DNA of 64,000 nt from Xanthomonas arboricola (GTDB lineage Bacteria > Pseudomonadota > Gammaproteobacteria > Xanthomonadales > Xanthomonadaceae): positions 708,171 to 772,170 of the forward strand of contig NZ_QREM01000007.1 in NCBI RefSeq assembly GCF_003353015.1. Direction: 5' to 3'. Under the pieces are notes generated by a model that saw nothing but the letters and a program-made list of their open reading frames with translations, was not told the DNA's origin and made no database searches. Each line of letters starts with the position of its first letter. The first letter of the stretch is position 1. Positions 1 to 8,576 of this stretch are shown in pieces. The position numbers were made by a program, and so were the translations under genes.

Positions 1-236
1 ATCCGCAACAAACCCCATGCCCTTGTAGGAGCGCACCCGGGCGCGACGGGCCTTACCGGGAACGCCCCGTCGCGCCCAGGTGCGCTCCTACGGTGTAACG
101 GCGATCGGCGGCATGGCGTGCCCGGGCAGGACGCGCCCAACGCATCCGCAACAAACCCCATGCCCTTGTAGGAGCGCACCCGGGCGCGACGGGCCTTACC
201 GGGAACACCCCCGTCGCGCCCAGGTGCGCTCCTACG
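1..236. repeat. Tandem pair of REP-like palindromic elements
   Basis: Two near-identical units, 1-92 and 144-236, sit in direct orientation 143 bases apart. Each starts with the same ~24-base lead and contains a long hairpin (25-91 and 168-235) whose arms begin GTAGGAGCGCACC and end with the inverse GGTGCGCTCCTAC. This GTAGGAGCGC palindrome is a dispersed intergenic element familiar from Xanthomonas genomes. The second unit overlaps the end of the fruR-like gene and supplies its stop codon. The hairpins may stabilise or terminate the transcript; that is inference. Confidence 0.85.
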
Positions 237-1221
237 CTGGGGTGCGGGCGGCGGTGGAGCCGCGCACCACGCAGCGGCCCGTCATCACCATGCGGCGGAT
301 CGGCAACTGCGGATTGCCCAGGCGTTCCAGCAGCAGCGACATCGCCGCGCGGCCCATGTCCTCGACCGGCTGCTCGACCACGGTGATGCCGGGCTCGACC
401 AGGTCGGTCCAGCGTTCGTTGTCGAAGCCGGCCAGGGCCAGGTCGTCGGGCAGGCGCAGACCGGCGGTGCGGGCGGCCTTGAGCGCGCCCATCAACAGCA
501 GGCTGTTGCTGGTGACGATGGCCTCGGGCCGGTCTGCACCAGCCAGCCACTGGCCGACCTCGGCAATCGCCGCTTCGGCGGTGGGCGCCACTTCCCGGTA
601 GGCCGGCGTCAGTCCTTGCGCAGCCATCGCAGCCAGATACCCATCGCGGCGTTCGCTCGCGGTGGTACTGGTGCCGAACAGCCCGCCGATGCGCCGGTAC
701 CCCTGCGCCTGCAGATGCGCGACCAGCGCCCCCATGGCCGCGGCGTTGTCCAGCACCACGCTGTCGTAGCGACTGCCGGGGCCGGCGCGGTCCACCAGCA
801 CGGTCGGGTAGTCCAGCACCAGTTCGTGCATGCGCCCGACCGTGCTGCGGGTCGGCGCGAAGATCAGCCCGGTGATGCGCTCTTCCTGCATCAATTGCAG
901 GTACAGCGCCTCGCGCTCGGGGTCTTCGTCGGTGTTACACAGGGTCACGCGCATGCCGGCGCGGTAGGCCACCTCCTCCACCGCGCGGATCAGCGCGGTG
1001 AAGTACGGGTTGCGGATGTCGGCGACGATCACCCCCAGGATGCCGGACTGCTGGGAGCGCAGGCGCCGCGCCATCAGGTTGGGCCGGTAGCCGGTCTGGC
1101 GCACCGCCGCTTCGACCTTGGCCCGTACCTCCTCGCTGACCGGGCCGGTGCCCAGCGCGCGCGAGACGGTCGATTTGGAAACCCCGGCCACGCGGGCCAC
1201 GTCATTGATGCTGATACTCAC
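232..1221 (-). CDS. fruR: LacI-family fructose operon repressor FruR
   Basis: A 329-residue transcriptional regulator of the LacI/GalR family. Residues 3-50 form the LacI helix-turn-helix and hinge (INDVARVAGVSKSTVSRAL, then the YRPN hinge motif), followed by a periplasmic-binding-protein-like sensor domain beginning near GVIVADIRNPYFT. It is transcribed divergently from the fructose PTS operon, so it very probably represses fruBKA and responds to fructose-1-phosphate, as known for FruR/Cra. The start is GTG; no in-frame ATG fits the conserved N-terminus MSISINDVAR. An operator-like inverted repeat abuts the start codon, suggesting autoregulation. The TAG stop lies inside a REP-like repeat. 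Confidence 0.93.
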   Translation of the reverse strand: MSISINDVARVAGVSKSTVSRALGTGPVSEEVRAKVEAAVRQTGYRPNLMARRLRSQQSGILGVIVADIRNPYFTALIRAVEEVAYRAGMRVTLCNTDEDPEREALYLQLMQEERITGLIFAPTRSTVGRMHELVLDYPTVLVDRAGPGSRYDSVVLDNAAAMGALVAHLQAQGYRRIGGLFGTSTTASERRDGYLAAMAAQGLTPAYREVAPTAEAAIAEVGQWLAGADRPEAIVTSNSLLLMGALKAARTAGLRLPDDLALAGFDNERWTDLVEPGITVVEQPVEDMGRAAMSLLLERLGNPQLPIRRMVMTGRCVVRGSTAARTPA

Positions 1222-1236
1222 TGGGACCGTTCCCGC
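1221..1236. promoter_or_regulatory. Possible second FruR operator at the fruR start codon
   Basis: GGGACCGTTCCC is an imperfect version of the perfect palindrome at 1331-1346 and lies directly in front of the GTG start of the repressor gene. By analogy with LacI-family autoregulation it is a candidate operator. The assignment rests on similarity and position only. Confidence 0.5.
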
Positions 1237-1330
1237 TCCATTTGCGCACCTGCAGCCAGGTGCAGTGCATGATCCGATGCTAACCCGAAAGCACTACTGC
1301 GTTTTTGTGCAGCGCACATTGACCTGGAAC

Positions 1331-1346
1331 GTGGGAACGTTCCCAC
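1331..1346. promoter_or_regulatory. FruR operator palindrome in front of fruB
   Basis: GTGGGAACGTTCCCAC is a perfect 16-base palindrome with the central CG step typical of LacI-family operators. It is followed directly by TATACT (1347-1352), a good -10 element, with TGGAAC (1325-1330) at 16-base spacing as a possible -35. A bound repressor would therefore cover the core promoter of fruBKA. A further half-site, CGTTCCCACC, occurs at about 1361-1370. Confidence 0.75.
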
Positions 1347-1382
1347 TATACTGCCCAGCCCGTTCCCACCCCGGAGTCCGTC

Positions 1383-3899
1383 TTGTCCTCTCCGTCGCCA
1401 GCCCCCGTCACTCCCGAACTCGTGCGTCTGCGTGCGCATGCCCGCGACAAGGACGATGCCATCGCGCAGGCCGCCCAGTTGCTGGTCGCCGCCGGCTGCG
1501 TGGCGCCGGGCTACGACGCCAGCATGCGGCGCCGCGAAGGCCTGGCCAACACCTTCCTGGGCCATGGCCTGGCGATCCCGCACGGCGTTGGCGAAGACCG
1601 CCACCTGGTGCGCCGCGACGGCATCGCGGTGCTGCAGTTGCCCGAGGGCGTGGAGTGGAACCCGGGCCAGACCACCCGGCTGGTGGTCGGCATCGCCGCC
1701 CAGTCCGACACCCACATCACCTTGCTGCGCCGGCTGACCCGCCTGATCCAGGACCCGGCCCAGCTGGAAGCGCTGTTCACCACCGACGACCCCGGCGTGA
1801 TCGTGGCCGCCCTCACCGGCGACCGTGCGCCCGACACCAGCGCCGCACCGGCCAACGACCTGGCCGAATCCTTCGCGTGGACCATCGCCTACCCCAGCGG
1901 CCTGCACGCCCGCCCGGCCACCCGCTGGGCCGAGACCGCGCGCGGTTTTTCGGCGCGCGCGCAGGTGCGCGCCGGCGACCAGGCCGCCGATGCCAAGAGC
2001 CTGGTCGGCCTGCTGCAGCTGGGCCTGCGTGCCGGCGACAGCATCACCGTCTCGGCCGAAGGCAACGATGCCGCCGCGCTGCTCAAGCGCCTGCGCGCGG
2101 TGATGGACAGCCTGACCGCGCAGGAAAAGGCCGATGCCGAACGCGCCGCGCAACGCCGCGCCGCGCCGGTGGTCGGCTGGACGCCGCCGCAGGCACAGCC
2201 GGCCATCGTCGGCATCGGCGCCAGCCCGGGCGTGGCGATCGGCATCGTGCACCGGCTGCGTGCGGCGCAAACCGAAGTGGCCGATCAACCGGTCGGCCTG
2301 GGCGATGGCGGCGCGCTGCTGCACGACGCGCTGACCCGCACCCGCCAGCAGCTGGCGGCGATCCAGGACGACACCCAACGCCGGCTCGGTGCCTCGGACG
2401 CGGCGATCTTCAAGGCCCAGGCCGAGCTGCTCAACGACACCGACCTGATCACCCGCACCTGCCAGCTGATGGTCGAAGGCCACGGCGTGGCGTGGTCGTG
2501 GCATCAGGCGGTGGAACAGATCGCCTCGGGCCTGGCCGCACTCGGCAACCCGGTGCTGGCCGGCCGTGCGGCCGACCTGCGCGATGTCGGCCGCCGCGTG
2601 CTGGCCCAGCTCGACCCGGCCGCCGCCGGCGCCGGCCTGACCGACCTGCCGGAGCAGCCCTGCATCCTGCTGGCCGGCGATCTGTCGCCGTCGGACACCG
2701 CCAACCTGGACACCACGCGCGTGCTCGGCCTGGCCACTGCACAAGGCGGGCCGACCTCGCACACCGCGATCCTGTCGCGCACGCTCGGCCTGCCGGCGCT
2801 GGTCGCGGCCGGCGGCCAGTTGCTGGAGATCGAAGACGGCGTCACCGCCATCATCGATGGCAGCAGCGGGCGGCTGTACATCAACCCGTCCGCGCTGGAC
2901 CTGGATGCGGCGCGCACGCATATCGCCGAGCAGCTGGCGATCCGCGAGCGCGAGGCCGCCCAGCGCGCCTTGCCGGCCGAAACCACCGACGGCCACCACA
3001 TCGACATCGGCGCCAACGTCAACCTGCCCGATCAAGTGGCGATGGCGTTGACCCAGGGCGCCGAAGGCGTCGGCCTGATGCGCACCGAATTCCTGTTCCT
3101 GGAAAGCGGCACCACCCCCAGCGAAGACGAGCAGTACCAGACCTACCTGGCGATGGCGCAGGCGCTGGAGGGCCGCCCGCTGATCGTGCGTGCGCTGGAC
3201 ATCGGCGGCGACAAGCAGGTGGCGCATCTGGAGCTGCCGCACGAGGAAAACCCGTTCCTGGGCGTGCGCGGCGCGCGCCTGCTGCTGCGTCGCCCGGACC
3301 TGCTGGAACCGCAGTTGCGTGCGCTGTACCGCGCCGCCAGGGACGGGGCGCGGCTGTCGATCATGTTCCCGATGATCACCTCGGTGCCGGAGCTGATCAG
3401 CCTGCGCGCGATCTGTGCGCGCCTCCGCGCCGAACTCGACGCGCCCGAAGTGCCGATCGGCATCATGATCGAGGTGCCCGCCGCCGCCGCGCAGGCCGAC
3501 GTGCTGGCGCGCCATGCGGACTTCTTCTCGATCGGCACCAACGATTTGACCCAGTACGTGCTGGCGATCGACCGCCAGAACCCGGAGCTGGCCGCCGAGG
3601 CCGACAGCCTGCACCCGGCGGTGCTGCGCATGATCCGCAGCACCATCGAGGGTGCGCGCAAACACGAGCGCTGGGTCGGGGTGTGCGGCGGCCTGGCCGG
3701 CGATCCGTTCGGCGCCAGCCTGCTGGCCGGCCTGGGCGTGCAGGAACTGTCGATGACGCCCAACGACATCCCGGCGGTCAAGGCGCGCCTGCGCGGTACC
3801 GCGCTGAGCGCGCTGCAGCAGTTGGCCGAGCAGGCATTGAACTGCGAAACCGCAGAGCAGGTGCGCGCGCTCGAAGCAACGCGCGAGGGCCAGGCATGA
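1383..3899 (+). CDS. fruB: Fructose PTS multiphosphoryl transfer protein, EIIA-HPr-EI fusion
   Basis: An 838-residue cytoplasmic phosphocarrier that passes phosphate from phosphoenolpyruvate to the fructose permease. Three domains are visible in order: EIIA-Fru (about 1-145, phospho-His near residue 67 in GLAIPHG), HPr (about 160-245, phospho-His near 175 in GLHARPA), and enzyme I (about 265-838, phospho-His near 460 in GGPTSHTAI, and the PEP-site signature SIGTNDLTQYVLAIDR). Carrying its own EI and HPr makes this fructose system self-contained, as known in xanthomonads and pseudomonads. It is the first gene of the operon, downstream of the FruR palindrome. Its TGA overlaps the ATG of fruK (ATGA), implying translational coupling. 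Confidence 0.96.
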   Translation: MSSPSPAPVTPELVRLRAHARDKDDAIAQAAQLLVAAGCVAPGYDASMRRREGLANTFLGHGLAIPHGVGEDRHLVRRDGIAVLQLPEGVEWNPGQTTRLVVGIAAQSDTHITLLRRLTRLIQDPAQLEALFTTDDPGVIVAALTGDRAPDTSAAPANDLAESFAWTIAYPSGLHARPATRWAETARGFSARAQVRAGDQAADAKSLVGLLQLGLRAGDSITVSAEGNDAAALLKRLRAVMDSLTAQEKADAERAAQRRAAPVVGWTPPQAQPAIVGIGASPGVAIGIVHRLRAAQTEVADQPVGLGDGGALLHDALTRTRQQLAAIQDDTQRRLGASDAAIFKAQAELLNDTDLITRTCQLMVEGHGVAWSWHQAVEQIASGLAALGNPVLAGRAADLRDVGRRVLAQLDPAAAGAGLTDLPEQPCILLAGDLSPSDTANLDTTRVLGLATAQGGPTSHTAILSRTLGLPALVAAGGQLLEIEDGVTAIIDGSSGRLYINPSALDLDAARTHIAEQLAIREREAAQRALPAETTDGHHIDIGANVNLPDQVAMALTQGAEGVGLMRTEFLFLESGTTPSEDEQYQTYLAMAQALEGRPLIVRALDIGGDKQVAHLELPHEENPFLGVRGARLLLRRPDLLEPQLRALYRAARDGARLSIMFPMITSVPELISLRAICARLRAELDAPEVPIGIMIEVPAAAAQADVLARHADFFSIGTNDLTQYVLAIDRQNPELAAEADSLHPAVLRMIRSTIEGARKHERWVGVCGGLAGDPFGASLLAGLGVQELSMTPNDIPAVKARLRGTALSALQQLAEQALNCETAEQVRALEATREGQA

Positions 3900-4852
3900 G
3901 CCTGCACGCCATCACGGTGACGCTGAACCCGGCGATCGACCAGACCATCCAGCTCGACAGCCTGCAGCCGGGCGCGGTGCATCGCGCCAGCAGCGTGCGC
4001 AACGATGCCGGCGGCAAGGGCATCAACGTGGCCGCCTGCCTGGCCGACTGGGGCAGCCAGGTCGCCGCGCTGGGCGTGCTCGGGGTCGGCAATGCCGGCG
4101 TGTTCGAGGCGCTGTTCCGCGAGCGCGGCATCACCGATCACTGCCAGCGCGTGGCCGGCGAAACCCGCACCAACCTCAAGCTGGTCGAAGCGCGCAGCAA
4201 CGACACCACCGACATCAACCTGCCCGGCCTGCGCCTGGGCCAGCCGCACCTGCAGGGCGTGGCCGACCACCTCGCCCCGCTGCTGCGGCCCGGCCTGCCG
4301 GTGGTGCTGTCGGGCAGCCTGCCGGCCGGCCTGCCGGACGACAGCTGGGCGCAGTTGCAGGCCCAGGCCGGCGCCGCCGGCGCACGCGTACTGCTGGACA
4401 CCAGTGGCGCGCCGCTGGTGGCCGCACTCGGCGCCACACGCCAGGCGCTGCCGTACGCGGTCAAGCCGAACCGGCACGAACTGGAAGCCTGGACCGGCCG
4501 CCCGTTGGCCGACCGCGCCGCGCTCAGCGCCGCCGCGCACGAACTGATCGCCCGCGGCATCCAGCTGGTGGTCATTTCGATGGGCACCGAGGGCGCCCTG
4601 TTCGTGCAGCGCGACCAGCGCCTGATCGCGCGTCCGCCGCGGCTGGCGCAGGGCAGCAGCGTGGGCGCCGGCGACGCGATGGTGGCCGGCCTGGCCGCCG
4701 CGTTGCTCGACGACTCCACCGACCTGGAACAGTGCGCGCGGCTGGCGACGGCGTTCTCGGTCAGCCGGCTGGAAAGCGGCGATGCGCGCCGGCTGAACCC
4801 GCAGCAGGTACGCAAGCTCGCCGGCGAGGTCGTCATCGACCAGCGCTCCTAG
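3896..4852 (+). CDS. fruK: 1-phosphofructokinase
   Basis: A 318-residue PfkB/ribokinase-family sugar kinase converting fructose-1-phosphate to fructose-1,6-bisphosphate. It starts with the family-typical MSLHAITVTLNPAIDQTI. The glycine-rich sugar-binding stretch NDAGGKGINVA is near residues 36-46, and the C-terminal anion-hole/catalytic motif GAGDAM has its catalytic Asp near residue 260. The length is normal for the family. The ATG overlaps the fruB stop by four bases. Placement between the phosphotransfer protein and the membrane permease identifies the substrate as the PTS product fructose-1-P rather than tagatose-6-P. Confidence 0.95.
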   Translation: MSLHAITVTLNPAIDQTIQLDSLQPGAVHRASSVRNDAGGKGINVAACLADWGSQVAALGVLGVGNAGVFEALFRERGITDHCQRVAGETRTNLKLVEARSNDTTDINLPGLRLGQPHLQGVADHLAPLLRPGLPVVLSGSLPAGLPDDSWAQLQAQAGAAGARVLLDTSGAPLVAALGATRQALPYAVKPNRHELEAWTGRPLADRAALSAAAHELIARGIQLVVISMGTEGALFVQRDQRLIARPPRLAQGSSVGAGDAMVAGLAAALLDDSTDLEQCARLATAFSVSRLESGDARRLNPQQVRKLAGEVVIDQRS

Positions 4853-4965
4853 CAAGGCCGGCGGCGCGCCCGGTGGGAGCACCACCGCAGCGTGCACGGG
4901 TCTTGCGCAAGACACCACGTATCCCGCCGGCGCTCGCCGGCGACCGAACAACGCAGGAGATTTGC

Positions 4966-6726
4966 ATGTCCTCTTCCATCGTGGTCATCGCCGCTGGCGA
5001 CCGCAGCACCGAAGCCGTCCTGGCGGCCGAAGCGCTGCGCCGCGCGGCCACCGCCGCCGGGCGCAGCGTGACGATCGAAATCCGCAGCGACCAGGGCGTG
5101 CTCGGCGCACTGCCGGACGACCTGGCCAGCGGCGCCACCCAGGTGCTGGTGATCGGCGATGCCGATGCAGACACCGCCCGTTTCGGCGATGCGCAGCTGC
5201 TACGCCTGAGCCTGGGCGCGGTGCTGGACGACCCGGCCGCTGCGGTGAACCAGCTGGCCGCGCCGGCCGCCGCAAACGCGTCGGCTACTGCAAGCCCATC
5301 GGCTGCCGCAGGCAGCGCCAGCACTGGCAGCAAGCACATCGTCGCGATCACCTCCTGCCCCACCGGCATCGCGCACACCTTCATGGCCGCCGAAGGCCTG
5401 CAGCAGGCCGCGAAGAAACTCGGTCACCAGATCCGCGTGGAAACCCAGGGCTCGGTCGGCGCTCAGGACGCACTGACCGACGAGGAAATCCGCGCGGCCG
5501 ATGTGGTCATCATCGCCGCCGATCGCGAAGTGGACCTGGCCCGTTTCGCCGGCAAGCGCGTGCTCAAGAGCGGCACCAAGCCGGCCATCAACGACGGCCC
5601 GGCCCTGATCAACAAGGCGCTGGCCGAAGCCGGCGTGCACGGCGGCGCGGCACCGGCCACCGGCACCGCCGCCAGCACGACCGCAAGCAAGGGCAACGGC
5701 CGCACCGGCGCCTACAAGCACCTGATGACCGGCGTGTCGTTCATGCTGCCCTTCGTCACCGCCGGCGGCCTGCTGATCGCGCTGGCATTCGCGCTCGGTG
5801 GCATCTATGCCGGCGACGATGCGCACCAGGGCACGCTGGCCTGGTCGCTGTTCCAGATCGGCGCCAAGGCCGGCTTCACCCTGATGGTGCCCGCGCTGGC
5901 CGGCTATATCGCCTACTCCATCGCCGACCGCCCCGGCATCGCGCCGGGCATGATCGGCGGGCTGGTCGCGGCCAACCTCAATGCCGGCTTCCTCGGCGGC
6001 ATCATCGCGGGCTTCATCGCCGGCTACGGCGTGGCCGCGCTCAACCGCTACATCCGCCTGCCGCGCAACCTGGAAGGGCTCAAGCCGGTACTGATCCTGC
6101 CGGTGCTGGGCACGCTGCTGGTCGGGCTGGCGATGATGTACGTGTTCGGCCAGCCGGTCGCCGACCTGCTGGCCTGGCTCACCGCCTGGCTGCGCGGCAT
6201 GCAGGGCAGCAGCGCGCTGCTGCTGGGCCTGCTGCTCGGCGGCATGATGGCCTTCGACATGGGCGGGCCGGTCAACAAGGCCGCCTACGCTTTTTCGACT
6301 GGCCTGATCGCCAGCCAGGTCTATACCCCGATGGCCGCTGCCATGGTGGCCGGCATGACCCCGCCGCTGGGCATCGCGCTGGCCACCTGGGTGTTCCGCA
6401 ACCGCTTCACCGTGGAAGAACGCGGATCGGCCACCGCCGCCGGCGTGCTCGGCCTGGCCTTTGTCACCGAAGGTGCCATTCCCTACGCCGCGCGCGACCC
6501 GCTGCGCACCATCCCGGCGCTGGTGATCGGCTCGGCCGTGGCCGGCGCGATCTCGATGACCGCCGGTGCCGAGTTGAAGGCGCCGCACGGCGGCATCTTC
6601 GTGCTGCTGATCCCCAACGCGGTGACACACCTGCTCAATTACGTGCTGGCCCTGGTGGTCGGCGTGGTGGTCACAGCGGTGGCGCTGCGCCTGCTCAAGA
6701 AGCCGGTGGCCGACGTGGTCGCCTGA
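4966..6726 (+). CDS. fruA: Fructose PTS permease, EIIB'BC
   Basis: A 586-residue inner-membrane permease that imports fructose and phosphorylates it at C1. The ATG at 4966 follows AGGAGA and gives MSSSIVVIAAGDRST. The order is a degenerate IIB' domain (about 1-100, no phospho-Cys), an Ala/Ser-rich linker, an active IIB domain (ITSCPTGIAHT, phospho-Cys near residue 131), a second linker, and a IIC domain from about residue 245 with eight or more hydrophobic segments (for example HLMTGVSFMLPFVTAGG, and MAFDMGGPVNKAAY). The architecture matches E. coli FruA. It lies 113 bases after fruK in the same operon. Confidence 0.95.
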   Translation: MSSSIVVIAAGDRSTEAVLAAEALRRAATAAGRSVTIEIRSDQGVLGALPDDLASGATQVLVIGDADADTARFGDAQLLRLSLGAVLDDPAAAVNQLAAPAAANASATASPSAAAGSASTGSKHIVAITSCPTGIAHTFMAAEGLQQAAKKLGHQIRVETQGSVGAQDALTDEEIRAADVVIIAADREVDLARFAGKRVLKSGTKPAINDGPALINKALAEAGVHGGAAPATGTAASTTASKGNGRTGAYKHLMTGVSFMLPFVTAGGLLIALAFALGGIYAGDDAHQGTLAWSLFQIGAKAGFTLMVPALAGYIAYSIADRPGIAPGMIGGLVAANLNAGFLGGIIAGFIAGYGVAALNRYIRLPRNLEGLKPVLILPVLGTLLVGLAMMYVFGQPVADLLAWLTAWLRGMQGSSALLLGLLLGGMMAFDMGGPVNKAAYAFSTGLIASQVYTPMAAAMVAGMTPPLGIALATWVFRNRFTVEERGSATAAGVLGLAFVTEGAIPYAARDPLRTIPALVIGSAVAGAISMTAGAELKAPHGGIFVLLIPNAVTHLLNYVLALVVGVVVTAVALRLLKKPVADVVA

Positions 6727-6911
6727 CGGTCGGCCGCCGCGTCACTGCCGATTGCCGCCTCGCGCATTCGACACGCCTGATCGCCGCCCCGCCCGCCCCT
6801 GACCGGTTTCACCGCTGCGCTGCGCACCTTCGTGCGCGGCCGGCGGCTTGCCCATCCCCTAGCTGTCGCGTTCGCCACCTCGGCCACGCCCTCTTTGTTC
6901 GGAGTCCTGCC

Positions 6912-8189
6912 ATGACCGCCCTCGCCCCCCGCCATGCCCGTCCCCGCCTGCTGTGCCTGTCGCTGGCACTGGCGCTGACCCCGCTCGCCCACGCGCAGGA
7001 TGCCGCCGACGCCTTCAAGCTCAAGCTGGGTTACACCGGCGAAGCCGCCTCGATGATCGACGGTGGTCGCAAGAGCGGCGACGCCTACGCCGGCCAGCTG
7101 ATGGTCGGCACCGACGTCGACATGGACCGCCTGTTCGGCTGGGGCGGCGCCACCGTCAAGCTGCACGTCACCAACCGCCATGGCACCAACCTGTCCAACA
7201 GCAGCATCGGCAACAGCACTTCGGTGCAGGAAATCTACGGCGGCCAGGGCACGCGCCTGGCCAACTTCACCCTGCTGCAGAAGCTCTTCAACGACCGCCT
7301 GGAACTGGAAGCCGGCCGCAGCGTGGCCAACATCCACTTCCTCGGCTCGGACCTGTGCCAGTACTTCCAGGGCAACTCGGCCTGCGGCAACCCCACCTTC
7401 GTGTTCCGCACCAGCAACTTCACCTACTGGCCGGTCTCCAGCTGGGCCGCGCACGCCACCGCCTGGGTCACGCCCAAGGTCTATGTGCATGTGGGCGCGT
7501 ATGAGGTGAACCCGGTGCAGGCCCAGGACGGCCAGCACGGCCTGAAGTGGAGCACCGACGACACCACCGGCGTGGTGGTGCCGTACGCGGTCGGCTACAA
7601 GAACAAGGGCGGCGACGGCAGCATGGCCGCGATGTACGAACTCGGCGGCTGGCAGGACAACTCCGACTACACCGACCCGCTGCGCGACCGCAACGGCAAC
7701 CCGGCCGTGCTCAGCGGCCTGGGCTACGAAAACAAGCAGGGGCGCTCGGGCCTGTTCGGCCGCTTCGAACAACAGGTCACCAATCCGGATCCGTCCGGCA
7801 CCCGCGGCCTGACCGTGTTCGGCGCCATCCTCAAGAGCACCGGCGGCCAGGCGATCGAGGACCATTTCGTGCAACTGGGCCTGGTGCAGAAAGGCACCTT
7901 CGCCAGCCGCCCGCAGGACAACATCGCCTTCGTGATCACCCAGCAGAAGTACAGCGACGAGGCCCTGGAAAACCTGCGCCTGGCGCGCGCCTCCGCCGGC
8001 GGCACCGGCACCCCGGCCGACAACCAGATCATGATGGAGCTCAGCTACGGCATCCAGGTCACCAAGCGCCTGCGCATCGCACCGAACCTGCACTACGTGA
8101 TCAACCCCGACCAGTTCAACGAGCCGACGCGCACCAACGATCTGAAGAACGCGCTGATTGCGGGCATGCGGATCGACTGGAATCTGTGA
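6912..8189 (+). CDS. oprB: OprB-type carbohydrate-selective outer-membrane porin
   Basis: A 425-residue protein with a cleavable signal peptide (about residues 1-29, ending TPLAHAQ) and repeated amphipathic beta strands ending in Phe/Tyr/Leu, including a C-terminal strand ending RIDWNL. The region around LEAGRSVANIHFLGSDLCQYF, split into shorter matches, is characteristic of the OprB family. OprB porins admit monosaccharides through the outer membrane; downstream of fruA this one probably admits fructose. The 185-base gap from fruA shows no clear terminator, so cotranscription is plausible. Confidence 0.9.
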   Translation: MTALAPRHARPRLLCLSLALALTPLAHAQDAADAFKLKLGYTGEAASMIDGGRKSGDAYAGQLMVGTDVDMDRLFGWGGATVKLHVTNRHGTNLSNSSIGNSTSVQEIYGGQGTRLANFTLLQKLFNDRLELEAGRSVANIHFLGSDLCQYFQGNSACGNPTFVFRTSNFTYWPVSSWAAHATAWVTPKVYVHVGAYEVNPVQAQDGQHGLKWSTDDTTGVVVPYAVGYKNKGGDGSMAAMYELGGWQDNSDYTDPLRDRNGNPAVLSGLGYENKQGRSGLFGRFEQQVTNPDPSGTRGLTVFGAILKSTGGQAIEDHFVQLGLVQKGTFASRPQDNIAFVITQQKYSDEALENLRLARASAGGTGTPADNQIMMELSYGIQVTKRLRIAPNLHYVINPDQFNEPTRTNDLKNALIAGMRIDWNL

Positions 8190-8224
8190 GTGGGTTGGCG
8201 GGTGTGTCCGCGTTGCGTAACCCC

Positions 8225-8290
8225 GTAGGGGCGTGCCTGCGCGATGAAGCGTTATCGATGCTATGCGGTCGCGCGCAAGTGTGCTCCTGC
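8225..8290. repeat. Degenerate copy of the GTAGGAGCGC palindrome
   Basis: The arms GTAGGGGCGTGCCTGCGCG and CGCGCAAGTGTGCTCCTGC resemble the elements at 25-91 and 168-235 but carry several mismatches, so this is an older, decayed copy. Confidence 0.6.
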
Positions 8291-8292
8291 AA

Positions 8293-8319
8293 CGCTGACG
8301 CTAGCGCGAAGCGTCAGCG
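8293..8319. terminator. Hairpin after oprB, possible terminator
   Basis: A perfect 10-base stem (CGCTGACGCT paired with AGCGTCAGCG) with a 7-base loop lies about 100 bases after the oprB stop. There is no T-tract, so it may be a Rho-assisted end or mRNA-stabilising hairpin. Confidence 0.4.
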
Positions 8320-8576
8320 ACATAGACGAACCGTATCAAAGCACAGCGCGCCAACCTGACGGAGACTGACGTACAGATCGCGATCTGCATGCATTTTCGC
8401 ATGTCCATTACCGCTGCGATCCGGGCAAACGCTCATGGCTCGCCTACACACGAGACGATGGCGCATCCGCCGAACGCTCCACCACGACAAATCCCAAACA
8501 TCTTCACCATCATCTACAGCTGCGACTTCATGGATAACACCGGAATGTCGTGTGCACTTTAGAGGCAATTCGCAAC

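Larger units (their letters stand above)
8190..8576. other. Gene-free stretch after oprB
   Basis: 387 bases without a supportable gene. It holds a decayed GTAGGAGCGC-type palindrome (about 8225-8290) and a 10-base-stem hairpin (8293-8319, CGCTGACGCT and its inverse). The second may end the fru/oprB transcript. Nothing else was recognised. Confidence 0.6.

Noticed and set aside
1-236. Two direct repeats resembling a short CRISPR array
   Set aside because: Only two units of about 92 bases, each with a long internal palindrome, no regular spacers and no cas genes. They are REP-like elements.
6727-8576. HrpX PIP box (TTCGC-N15-TTCGC) upstream of secreted-protein genes
   Set aside because: Single TTCGC words occur but no pair at the correct spacing was found near oprB or the lipase gene.
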